Source: Clostridium sp. OF03-18AA
Lineage (GTDB): Bacteria; Bacillota; Clostridia; Lachnospirales; Lachnospiraceae
NCBI RefSeq assembly: GCF_003478035.1
Contig: NZ_QUEP01000011.1
Coordinates: 1 to 64,000, forward strand
Direction: 5' to 3'
DNA: 64,000 nucleotides
Below the pieces are notes generated by a model that saw nothing but the letters and a program-made list of their open reading frames with translations, was not told the origin of the DNA and searched no databases. Of this stretch, positions 51,492 through 58,968 are shown in pieces. The position numbers and the translations under genes are program-made. Each line of letters opens with the position of its first letter. The first letter of the stretch is position 1.

Positions 51492-51890
51492 ATGGGAAGA
51501 ATAGGAAACTTCGGAAAACTGATCGTCTTTGAAACGAGCGACAGCAGAATCCTCAACTTCACGGACTACCAGAGAACCATATCGGCAAACTGGGCGAAAC
51601 ATGAGCGCATCGGGAAAAAGCCGCAGTCGGAATTCCTCAACCCGGAACTGATGACTGTACAGTTCAAGGTCGTGCTGAACGCACAGCATGGAGTGAAGCC
51701 GTGGAAAACATTCCACGAAATCACAAAGGCGGTGCAGCAGGGAAGGGTGGAGAAACTGGTCATCGGAAACCATGCCGTAGGGTCGAACAGGTGGAAGATC
51801 ACACAGGCTACCCAGTCAAACCTTGTTGTTATGGGAACAGGGGAAATCCAGAAGATGGATGTCAATCTTTCATTGGAAGAATATCTGTAG
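51492..51890 (+). CDS. Tail protein U-like (P2 gpU)
   Basis: This 132-residue protein matches the P2 GpU family with FGKLIVFETSDSRILNFTDY and HERIGKKPQSEFLNPELMTV. It takes part in tail termination or baseplate assembly. The start is 4 bp after the previous stop. Confidence 0.8.
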   Translation: MGRIGNFGKLIVFETSDSRILNFTDYQRTISANWAKHERIGKKPQSEFLNPELMTVQFKVVLNAQHGVKPWKTFHEITKAVQQGRVEKLVIGNHAVGSNRWKITQATQSNLVVMGTGEIQKMDVNLSLEEYL

Positions 51891-51903
51891 GGAGGGCGGC
51901 GGA

Positions 51904-52206
51904 ATGACAATAGACTTAAAACACATAACCGTAGCCTTTGATTACACAAGCGGAGACATCGCAGATATTAAAAGGTGTCTGGAATGCTTATACCAGACGG
52001 CAGAGGGAACGTGTCCGCTCGACCGGGAATTCGGTCTGAATACGGACTTTGTAGGAATGCCGATGGATGTGGCAAAGAGCCAGTTCGCAGTGGAGATCAT
52101 CGACAAGACGGACCGGTACGAGCCAAGGGCAACAGTAAAAGATATCAACTTCTCATTCAATGAGGATGGGCAGTTGCAGGCGGAGGTGGTAATAACAAAT
52201 GTCTGA
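51904..52206 (+). CDS. Baseplate wedge protein W (gp25-like)
   Basis: This 100-residue protein of the gp25/gpW lysozyme-like fold has CPLDREFGLNTDFVGMPMDV near residue 38, a short central motif of the family, and YEPRATVKDINF. It forms the baseplate wedge. GGAGGGCGG precedes the ATG. Confidence 0.82.
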   Translation: MTIDLKHITVAFDYTSGDIADIKRCLECLYQTAEGTCPLDREFGLNTDFVGMPMDVAKSQFAVEIIDKTDRYEPRATVKDINFSFNEDGQLQAEVVITNV

Positions 52207-53353
52207 TACAATCCAAAGCGTAAAAGACCTCCCAGAGGTGTCGTTTATTGACAATGACACACTGGAAGCAATGAAAACAAGAATGGTGGCAAACTTTGAG
52301 AGCGAATGGAAGCGCATCACAGGACAGGAGATAACACTCTCTCCTTCAGATCCGAACCGCATCATGCTATATGCCATCGCACTGGAATTATACCAGGACG
52401 AACAGTACATAGACAGAGCCGGAAAGCAGGACTTAATCAAATACTCCTACGGAGAATTCCTCGACAACCTCGGAGCAGGTAGGGGAGTAACTAGAAAGCA
52501 GCCGGCCCCTGCGGAAACAACGCTGAGGTTCACTCTTTCAGAGAAGCGGCCTGCTGCCGTAGGCATACCGGAAGGAACAAAGGTCACGGACGGCAACCTC
52601 AACTACTTCGCCACGGTAGGATACGAGGAAATCCCCGCAGGGGAAACCTATGTAGATGTGAGAGCACTCTGCACCGAGAACGGAGTGGACGGAAATGAAC
52701 TGCTGCCGGGACAGGTCAATGTACTGGTTGATCTGATACCGTATGTGGAGAGCGTAAACAACACGACCAAGACAAGCGGTGGGGCAGACCTCGAATCAGA
52801 CGAGAGCCTTGCAGAGAGGATATTCCTCGCACCAAGCGGATACAGTGTCGCAGGACCGGACGATGCATACAAATACTGGACAAAGACCTACAGCCAGACC
52901 ATCGGAGATGTAAAGGTAACCAGTCCGAACCCGGTAGAGGTAGAAATCCGTTTCATTATGACGGACGGAGAACTCCCGACCAAGACTGTCATAGACGGAG
53001 TGGCAGCATACCTGCAGGATGAAAACATCCGCCCGCTTACCGACAAGGTAACCGTGCTCGCACCGGAGACGGTCAAATTCAACATTGCATTCACATACTA
53101 TGTAAATTTGAGCGACCAGTCCAAGGCAGGAACGATACAGGCGGAGGTGGCACAGGCGGTGACTGACTACATCGAATGGCAGACCAGAACCATCGGCAGA
53201 GATATCAACCCTTCAGAACTCATGAAACGGATTGTGGCAGCCGGAGCAAAGAGGGCGGAGATAACCTCCCCGGTATTTACGACCGTGCCGGATACCAGTG
53301 TCGCAAGGATAGGAACGCAGACCGTGACATACGGAGGTGTTGAGAATGATTAG
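52199..53353 (+). CDS. Baseplate protein J
   Basis: This 384-residue protein of the P2 gpJ/gp47-like family has LSPSDPNRIMLYAIALELYQ, DLIKYSYGEFLDNLGAGRGV, then beta domains with DLESDESLAERIFLAPSGYS, GPDDAYKYW and ADINPSELMKR-like end. It builds the baseplate wedges with W and I. The start overlaps W. Confidence 0.9.
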   Translation: MSDTIQSVKDLPEVSFIDNDTLEAMKTRMVANFESEWKRITGQEITLSPSDPNRIMLYAIALELYQDEQYIDRAGKQDLIKYSYGEFLDNLGAGRGVTRKQPAPAETTLRFTLSEKRPAAVGIPEGTKVTDGNLNYFATVGYEEIPAGETYVDVRALCTENGVDGNELLPGQVNVLVDLIPYVESVNNTTKTSGGADLESDESLAERIFLAPSGYSVAGPDDAYKYWTKTYSQTIGDVKVTSPNPVEVEIRFIMTDGELPTKTVIDGVAAYLQDENIRPLTDKVTVLAPETVKFNIAFTYYVNLSDQSKAGTIQAEVAQAVTDYIEWQTRTIGRDINPSELMKRIVAAGAKRAEITSPVFTTVPDTSVARIGTQTVTYGGVEND

Positions 53354-54254
53354 TTTATATGACGGACAGATCACAGACCTCCTGCCGTGGAAGATAGCAC
53401 AGAGCACTGAGGTGCGCTGCATATCCTACGCAGTGCAGCAGGAACACCAAAGGATGCTCCGACTGGCAGCGCATACCAGAACTATGGCAGTCATTGATGA
53501 ACTGCCGGAGCGGATACTGGATGTACTGGCGGTGGAATTAAGGACACCATACTACCAGGAGAGCATGAATCTGGAAACCAAACGCAACATCATAAAGAGG
53601 ACGCTCCTGTGGCACACCAAGGCAGGAACTCCGAGTGCGGTATCAGAACTGATAGAGATTGTATTCGGGGAAGGCAGGACAGAGGAATGGTTCGATTACA
53701 CCGAGGGTCCATACACACCCGGAACATTCGACATCATAACCAATGCCAGAATGACAGAGGAAATGGCAAATTACTTCCTCTCCATCATTCAGAGAGTAAA
53801 GAACACCCGCTCCCATATCCGCAGGATACTGGTGGAGCGAGAAATGGAGATGCATGAGACAGTGGCATCCGTGGTGGTCAGCAGTCCGAAAGAACAGGTG
53901 CTGAACCACCACCAGACCACAAATGATTACACCATGCAGGAGACGGCTGCATCAGCCGTAACCTCCGCACCGTCCAGAACGGTAACAAACCACCCGGAAG
54001 GACGCACCGGAGATATCGGCATGGAAGGGAACGCTGCCGCAGGTGCAGTAAGTTCCCCTCATGAGACTATCGGGAATAATGTTACCCCACGCACAGGCAC
54101 GCTGTTGGGCGGTGTGAGCGGTTTTGCAGCGATAGTGGTAAGAAACACCAAGACCACAATTCTAAACGGAGCACAGCGAACACAGGCAAGCGTACACGGC
54201 ACTGTGCCGAGGATGGCAGTGGGAATGGCATCACATTCCAAAATAACAACATAA
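53346..54254 (+). CDS. Tail protein I
   Basis: This 302-residue protein is of the P2 gpI family in its first half (LLPWKIAQSTEVRCISYAVQ, LDVLAVELRTPYYQ, HTKAGTPSAVSELIEIVFGE, EEWFDYTEGPYTPGTFDI). The C-terminal 110 residues carry loose repeats with VVSSPKEQVLNHHQTT-like units, perhaps where fibres dock. ATG 53346 has GGAGG 8 bp upstream and overlaps gpJ's end. Confidence 0.85.
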   Translation: MISLYDGQITDLLPWKIAQSTEVRCISYAVQQEHQRMLRLAAHTRTMAVIDELPERILDVLAVELRTPYYQESMNLETKRNIIKRTLLWHTKAGTPSAVSELIEIVFGEGRTEEWFDYTEGPYTPGTFDIITNARMTEEMANYFLSIIQRVKNTRSHIRRILVEREMEMHETVASVVVSSPKEQVLNHHQTTNDYTMQETAASAVTSAPSRTVTNHPEGRTGDIGMEGNAAAGAVSSPHETIGNNVTPRTGTLLGGVSGFAAIVVRNTKTTILNGAQRTQASVHGTVPRMAVGMASHSKITT

Positions 54255-54267
54255 AGGAGGAACAACG

Positions 54268-54819
54268 ATGGCAGGAGTATTCAAAGAAGCAGTGCTGACA
54301 GCCAAAGGAATCGCCCTGCTCGCCAAGGCACAGGCAGGAAGATGCACAATCAAACTGACCAAGGCCGCAACCGGAGACGGATCATATTCAGATGGCGAAG
54401 CACTCACAAACAGAACTGCTCTCAAATCCAAGAAGCAGGAGTTCGCACTGATTACAGTGACGACCCAGAACCAGTCCAATGTATATGTGAAATTTATCAT
54501 CACAAACAAGCAGGACACCGGAAACCTTAAGAATGGCTACTACGTGAAAGAGGTCGGCATTTATGCACAGGACCCGGACGAGGGGGAAATCCTCTACGCA
54601 CTGGCAGTCGGAGTTGCAAACCAGTGGGATTATATGCCCGCTTACAACGACCTCCTCCCGTCCACGATTACCATGGACTTCTTAACCGAGGTCGCCAACG
54701 CAACAGATGTAACTATCGTAACACCAAACAGTATGTACCTTTACGACCAGACCACTGGGGATAAGTATGTGCTTGGTGTGGATAAAGGACTTTTATACTA
54801 CGAGGAGGTAGAGGAATAA
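54268..54819 (+). CDS. Tail fibre/collar protein
   Basis: This 183-residue protein has an N-terminal domain typical of phage tail-collar fibres (AVLTAKGIALLAKAQAGRCT, TKAATGDGSYSDGEAL) and YYVKEVGIYAQDPDEGEILY. It probably links the variable fibre tip to the baseplate. AAGGAGG precedes the ATG. Its stop overlaps the start of the DGR target gene. Confidence 0.8.
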   Translation: MAGVFKEAVLTAKGIALLAKAQAGRCTIKLTKAATGDGSYSDGEALTNRTALKSKKQEFALITVTTQNQSNVYVKFIITNKQDTGNLKNGYYVKEVGIYAQDPDEGEILYALAVGVANQWDYMPAYNDLLPSTITMDFLTEVANATDVTIVTPNSMYLYDQTTGDKYVLGVDKGLLYYEEVEE

Positions 54820-56096
54820 TGGGAAAGACATACATCGCAGACAAGGAAACCCTCGACAAGTGCTATGCGATTTTATCCGCAGACGGAATCTATGGCTTTA
54901 TTGAGCACATGGATGTTTTAAGTCCGACAGCACGAATCGAATACATCGGACAGAACAAAGACTTCACTCCGATTTCACTCAACAAGGACACCGGAACAAT
55001 GACACTCAACAGTTGGGCGGACTTCCCGATCATCGTGGCAAATAAGCCGTGGATGGTAAGGGCAGACGGAACACCGGACTACAGACTGGATGAGAACGAC
55101 TACACCAAGAAAGAGGACGGTACTGCTTCGGATGTTTCCAACACAAGCTACAACGGCGGAGCGTTCTCATGGCTTGCCAAGATTTACAAGCAGGAGTATA
55201 TGCTCGGCAATGATCGTGTCGTTAAATTCTCCATGAGGGAAAGAGACGGATTCGAGCCTGTCGGATTTAAAGACCCGAGCAACAATGTACTGGAGGGTGT
55301 ATGGATTCCGATGTTTTACGGTTCAATCCTCGGAGCAGATACCTCCACACCAAAGATGGTGTCTCTGGCAGGATTGCAGCCTTGCTACAATAACACCACG
55401 GACAAAGAGCATACGGCAATCGCAAACTTCTCAAGCCGTGCAGCATTCCTCGGTGGCGGAATCGTTCAGACAATCACTGACCTTCTGATCATGTTCGCAA
55501 AGAGCACGAACTCACAGGAAGCATACGGCTATGGAAATTCAAGCGGATACGATGCGAGCCTTGCGCCGACCAACGGAGTGAAACAGAACGCAGTCGTAGG
55601 TGGCGGACAGTTCTACGGAACAAAGGATGCGAAGTCACTCAACAAGATCTTCCACTCCATCGTCCTTGGAACATATCAGCAGTGGATGCGTGACCCGTAC
55701 ACATTGCTCGTGAATGGCAGATACAAGGTCAGCAAGAACTACACCTACGATGTGACCGGAGCAAAATACCAGGATACAGGCATCAGCCTTCCGAAGATGC
55801 TTAACGATGACGGAAGCACCCAGAAAACAGGTATTTTCTATCCGCATAAGTACCAGACCGTTCCCGGCTTCGGAGCAGTTCCGGTTCATCCGTGCAAGGG
55901 AAGCACATCCACTGGCGGCTGTGACGGATTATGGCAGAATGTCGAGATTGTGGCGGTCGCCCTTCGGTTCGGTCCTTGCAACAACGGTACGAATGCTGGT
56001 ATGCGCTACTTGGATGTGAACAACGCTGCCGGGGCTGCCTACTGGGGCCTCGGGGCCGCCGTCCTTCTTTTACCACCTGTCGGGGTCGCAGCGTAA
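54819..56096 (+). CDS. DGR target: receptor-binding tail protein with C-type-lectin-like variable end
   Basis: This 425-residue tail protein is the likely receptor-binding tip. The last part has the marks of DGR-diversified C-type lectin folds: GIFYPHKYQTVPGFGAVPVH, CKGSTSTGGCDGLWQN, then the VR at about residues 378-414 (VALRFGPCNNGTNAGMRYLD and on). After the VR come 11 residues ending VGVAA. The product of an unmutated VR would read N, D, N, T, N, N, N, I where this copy has P, A, D, A, A, Y, G, L. It sits at the end of the tail operon after the collar protein, in the place of adhesins. Mutated residues should lie on the binding surface. Confidence 0.9.
   Translation: MGKTYIADKETLDKCYAILSADGIYGFIEHMDVLSPTARIEYIGQNKDFTPISLNKDTGTMTLNSWADFPIIVANKPWMVRADGTPDYRLDENDYTKKEDGTASDVSNTSYNGGAFSWLAKIYKQEYMLGNDRVVKFSMRERDGFEPVGFKDPSNNVLEGVWIPMFYGSILGADTSTPKMVSLAGLQPCYNNTTDKEHTAIANFSSRAAFLGGGIVQTITDLLIMFAKSTNSQEAYGYGNSSGYDASLAPTNGVKQNAVVGGGQFYGTKDAKSLNKIFHSIVLGTYQQWMRDPYTLLVNGRYKVSKNYTYDVTGAKYQDTGISLPKMLNDDGSTQKTGIFYPHKYQTVPGFGAVPVHPCKGSTSTGGCDGLWQNVEIVAVALRFGPCNNGTNAGMRYLDVNNAAGAAYWGLGAAVLLLPPVGVAA
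55952..56060 (+). repeat. DGR variable repeat (VR)
   Basis: 109 bp, aligned without gaps to the template at offset 263. There are 12 differences; 11 fall on adenines of the template (25 adenines in all) and are changed to C, G or T. The one other difference is template T to VR A, in GGTTTG against GGTATG. The last ten bases, CGGGGCCGCC, are identical and G+C-rich, as at other homing sites. Confidence 0.92.
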
Positions 56097-56118
56097 GCAA
56101 GACACCGTGATAGGGGGT

Positions 56119-56149
56119 CTGGGGGTCTGCGTCAGCAGAATTCCCCCAG
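56119..56149 (+). other. Hairpin downstream of VR (candidate homing hairpin)
   Basis: CTGGGGG (56119-56125) pairs with CCCCCAG (56143-56149), and TCTGC with GCAGA, around a GTCA loop with a 3-nt bulge. It is 58 bp beyond VR and 23 bp after the stop codon. In phage BPP-1 a hairpin just after VR aids homing; here the distance is larger and the loop is not the GRNA type, so the role is uncertain. Confidence 0.4.
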
Positions 56150-56214
56150 TGGAACAAAATCGGATTTTAATAGCGTAAGGAAGAATAACAGGGGCGCAGG
56201 ACTGCGTCACCTCG

Positions 56215-56323
56215 GGCGGTCGCCCTTCGGTTCGGTAATTGCAACAACGGTACGAATGATGGTTTGCGCTACTTGAATGTGAACAACACTGCCGGGAATG
56301 CCAACTGGAACATCGGGGCCGCC
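56215..56323 (+). repeat. DGR template repeat (TR)
   Basis: 109 bp of mainly AAC/AAT codons in the VR reading frame, ending at the same CGGGGCCGCC. Beyond it VR and TR diverge sharply. A 194-bp non-coding spacer follows, including a GCACGG/CCGTGC hairpin near 56446-56475, before the RT start. This TR-spacer transcript would be the template RNA. Confidence 0.92.
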
Positions 56324-56517
56324 TTATTCTATCTTAAACGGAATAACAACCCAAAGCAGTCCTGCTTCCTACACCGCTGACCTTTGAAACAAGGTTTACT
56401 CACCATTACTGGGAAGATGAGTGGAAATGAGTCCGACACAGGACGCACGGTAAAGCGGTCGCACCTGCCGTGCGTAGGAGATAGAAGAAAAAATATCTTA
56501 TAGGAGTACTCAGCAGA

Positions 56518-57741
56518 ATGCGAAAAACACACACAGAAATCCATCTGCGTAATGAACCGGAACACGGTCACAAAGAGTACAAATATCTGTATCAACAAAT
56601 GCTGAAGGATGATGTCATTCGGAAAGCATATAAGAAATTACGCAAAGGAAAAACCAAGAGAAAAGAGATTCAGTACATAGACGCACACCTCGATGATGAG
56701 GTGCAGAAAATGTACGACATGATCCTAAACACAAAGCCGGAGGGAGTGGACGTCCCACACCCGGAACTGGCATACAAACCAAAGAAAAGAACCCCGAAGA
56801 TCATCTTCGAACATGGGAAAAGGCGAAAAATTTATATGCCGGAAATCCATGAACAATGGCTGCACCACATCATCGTTCTAGTATTAGAGCCAATCATCAC
56901 AGCCACAGCCTATCCATACTCCTGCGGTTCGTTCCCAAAGCGTGGAGCACACTACGGAAAGAGACAGATAGAGCGGTGGCTTTTGCATGACCAAAAGGGA
57001 ACACGGTGCTTCGCAAAGATGGATATCCGGCACTTTTATGATAGTATCCGGCTGAAAATTCTGATGAGGGAACTGGCAATCCGAATCAAGGATGACTGGT
57101 TTTTATACATCATCGGATTATGCCTACAGGGATTTAATAAAGGAATCCCTCTCGGATTTTACATCAGCCAGTGGTTGGCAAATTACCTCTTAGAACCACT
57201 CGACCGATTGATTACAGAGGTGCTCGGTCTGCCAAAGCTGCAAAGGTACATGGACGATATCGTCATATTCGCAAGCAGCAAGAAAGTCCTCCAGAGAGCC
57301 ATCGTGGAGATAAGGAAGATGCTCGGTCAGCGTTTCAGATTAAAGCTGAAGCACAACTACCAGGTATGCAAATTCTACTACGAGAAGGGCAAGCGGAAGA
57401 TAGGTAGGGCACTGGACTTCATGGGTTTTATATTTTACAGAAACAAGACGCTGATCAGAAAGAACATCATGCTATCCGCAACACGGTTGGCAAAGAAGAT
57501 GGAGAGGTCAAAGGAAGCAAACCGTGGATACTTTCACAGACACATCGAAGCCATGCTGTCGTACATGGGATGGTTTACCTGCACGGACACATACGACTGT
57601 TACCAGAGCAGGATAAAACCTTATATCCATGTGGGCCGGCTTAAGAAAATAATATCAAAAATCAAAAGGAGGCAGAACCATGAAGGAATGGACCAAGGAA
57701 AGATGCTCCGAGGAGCCGCAGGAGCTGCAGCTTGTGGCTGA
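56518..57741 (+). CDS. DGR reverse transcriptase
   Basis: This 407-residue reverse transcriptase has the motif KMDIRHFYDSI (motif 3), GIPLGFYISQWLANYLLEPL (motif 4; the Q/S-x-LANxYL form is that of DGR RTs), and the catalytic YMDDIVIF at residues 244-251, then ALDFMGFIFYRNKTLIRK in the thumb. It copies the template RNA with errors at A and delivers cDNA to VR. AGGAG lies 10 bp before the ATG. The last 20 codons overlap the next gene. Length and motifs do not fit group II intron RTs (no X/HNH domain) or retrons. Confidence 0.92.
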   Translation: MRKTHTEIHLRNEPEHGHKEYKYLYQQMLKDDVIRKAYKKLRKGKTKRKEIQYIDAHLDDEVQKMYDMILNTKPEGVDVPHPELAYKPKKRTPKIIFEHGKRRKIYMPEIHEQWLHHIIVLVLEPIITATAYPYSCGSFPKRGAHYGKRQIERWLLHDQKGTRCFAKMDIRHFYDSIRLKILMRELAIRIKDDWFLYIIGLCLQGFNKGIPLGFYISQWLANYLLEPLDRLITEVLGLPKLQRYMDDIVIFASSKKVLQRAIVEIRKMLGQRFRLKLKHNYQVCKFYYEKGKRKIGRALDFMGFIFYRNKTLIRKNIMLSATRLAKKMERSKEANRGYFHRHIEAMLSYMGWFTCTDTYDCYQSRIKPYIHVGRLKKIISKIKRRQNHEGMDQGKMLRGAAGAAACG

Positions 57742-57943
57742 CGGCATCTACATCCAGAGAAAGAACATCGAGAGAGTGCAGCACGAAGCAACCGAGGGTA
57801 TGGAAGCCTACGCCGACTGGGAGTGCGATAGCAGGGAAATCACTGTATCGGAATACCAGATGTTGGAATCCATCAAGCAGATCAACACCGACAAGGCGAT
57901 TGATGATTACACCGCACAGCTTATCGAGGAGGGATTGTTATAA
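57680..57943 (+). CDS. Small phage protein after the DGR
   Basis: This 87-residue helical protein, of a kind regularly found at the end of Firmicutes tail operons, has VADGIYIQRKNIERVQH. Function unknown; it does not resemble Avd (which is a basic four-helix bundle of about 110-130 residues). AAGGAGG precedes the ATG, inside the RT gene end. Confidence 0.6.
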   Translation: MKEWTKERCSEEPQELQLVADGIYIQRKNIERVQHEATEGMEAYADWECDSREITVSEYQMLESIKQINTDKAIDDYTAQLIEEGLL

Positions 57944-58098
57944 TGAGACTATTAATCGACAGTCTGAAAAGACTTTATGCCGCAGGCAGGCTGACAAAGG
58001 AACAGATCGCAGCCAGAGTGGAGAAGGGAACTATTGATGAAGCAGAGTACGAGGAAATCACAGGCGAGAAGTACAAGGCAGAAACCAAGGCAAAATAA
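57943..58098 (+). CDS. XkdX-like small protein
   Basis: 51 residues, begins MRLLIDSLKRLYAAGRLTKE, followed by EQIAARVEKGTIDEAEY. This matches the small XkdX-type proteins that follow tail fibres in many Firmicutes phages. The start overlaps the preceding stop (TAATG). Function unknown. Confidence 0.75.
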   Translation: MRLLIDSLKRLYAAGRLTKEQIAARVEKGTIDEAEYEEITGEKYKAETKAK

Positions 58099-58261
58099 CT
58101 TCCAATGTACCCACGCACATGGGAGCAGGTACTGCCATAAGCACATGAAAGAATGTGACCTCGACTGCAAGGAAAGCGGCACCTGTGCCCACTGCACAAA
58201 TTACCACATACCGATGACGCAGTACCCATGCAAGCGGTGTGAGAAATTAAATCAGAATTAA
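58034..58261 (+). CDS. Possible cysteine-rich small protein
   Basis: This frame overlaps the XkdX gene and holds ten cysteines or so, with CTHAHGSRYCHKHMKECD, CKESGTCAHC and a final CKRCEKL. It may start at ATG 58037 (after a GAGAAGGG) or at 58145. The regular Cys/His spacing in a frame with no coding neighbour after 58098 argues for a real zinc-binding protein; the start is uncertain. Confidence 0.45.
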   Translation: MMKQSTRKSQARSTRQKPRQNNFQCTHAHGSRYCHKHMKECDLDCKESGTCAHCTNYHIPMTQYPCKRCEKLNQN

Positions 58262-58287
58262 GGACCGTCCGGACAGGGCGGTCCTTT
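58261..58287 (+). terminator. Terminator between tail and lysis genes
   Basis: A 10-bp stem (AGGACCGTCC with GGGCGGTCCT) with a GGACA loop is followed by four T residues. Confidence 0.65.
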
Positions 58288-58306
58288 TAGAGAGGAGGTG
58301 CAGCGC

Positions 58307-58660
58307 ATGGATGTGACAGCAATCATCGTGGCAGCGAGTATCCCATCGGCACTGACTGGCTTCTTTTTCTGGCTCATCGAGCAGAGTATACAGAAGCGTG
58401 CCGACAAGGAAAAAGCAGAGCGGGAAGAACGGCAGAAGGAAGTAGATGCCAGAGAGCAGATCCGAGAGAAGAATGAACTCTGCATCATCAACTGCGTCAA
58501 TGCTTCCCTGGCACTCGGAGAAGCGACAGCCAGAGCGGTGCAGAGAATCCCGGACGCACACTGCAATGGGGATATGCACGCAGCACTCGACTACGCTCAG
58601 AAAGTCAAGCATGAGCAGAAGGACTTTTTGAACGAACAGGCACTTAAACAAATTGTATAA
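58307..58660 (+). CDS. Membrane-anchored coiled-coil protein of the lysis module
   Basis: This 117-residue protein has an N-terminal TM segment at residues 3-24 (IIVAASIPSALTGFFFWLI) and then a charged helix of about 40 residues. It sits right before the holin. The layout fits a holin-accessory or spanin-like role, but no family is recognised. AGGAGGTG lies 7 bp before ATG 58307. Confidence 0.6.
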   Translation: MDVTAIIVAASIPSALTGFFFWLIEQSIQKRADKEKAEREERQKEVDAREQIREKNELCIINCVNASLALGEATARAVQRIPDAHCNGDMHAALDYAQKVKHEQKDFLNEQALKQIV

Positions 58661-58675
58661 CAGGAGGACAAAGCA

Positions 58676-58900
58676 ATGAAGAAAATCGACTGGGTAAGAA
58701 AACTCACAAGCAGAAAACTGTGGACGGCAGTGGCATCATTTGTCTCAATGATGATCCTCGCCACAGGCGGAACAGATAACACGGCAACGCAGGTAACTGC
58801 ACTGATTATGGCAGGAGCGTCCGTGGTGGCTTACATCATCGGGGAAGGCTTGACCGACTCCGCCAACATCGGTGCTTCGGATGATACCGAGGAACAGTAA
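58676..58900 (+). CDS. Holin
   Basis: This 74-residue protein has two hydrophobic segments (AVASFVSMMILATGG and ALIMAGASVVAYIIGEG) flanked by charged ends, and the start KIDWVRKLTSRKLW is typical of small phage holins (phiLC3-like). It would permeabilise the membrane to release the lysozyme encoded next. AGGAGG precedes the ATG. Confidence 0.85.
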   Translation: MKKIDWVRKLTSRKLWTAVASFVSMMILATGGTDNTATQVTALIMAGASVVAYIIGEGLTDSANIGASDDTEEQ

Positions 58901-58968
58901 CAGGAAACATACGCAACAGGGCGGCCAGTAGGCTGCCCTGTTTTATTACAGAAAGTGAGGAAACAGAT

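Larger units (their letters stand above)
54819..57741 (+). other. Diversity-generating retroelement (target gene, VR, TR, RT)
   Basis: The target tail protein (54819-56096), its variable repeat (55952-56060), a template repeat (56215-56323) and a reverse transcriptase (56518-57741) lie in the classic DGR order. VR and TR are 109 bp, collinear with no gaps, and differ at 12 positions, 11 of which are A in the template. No Avd-like accessory gene is seen in the cassette. Confidence 0.92.

Noticed and set aside
56518..57741. Reverse transcriptase as part of a group II intron or retron
   Set aside because: No intron domain V/VI, no maturase X or HNH region, and no msr/msd. A template repeat with adenine-specific differences to a neighbouring gene is decisive for a DGR.
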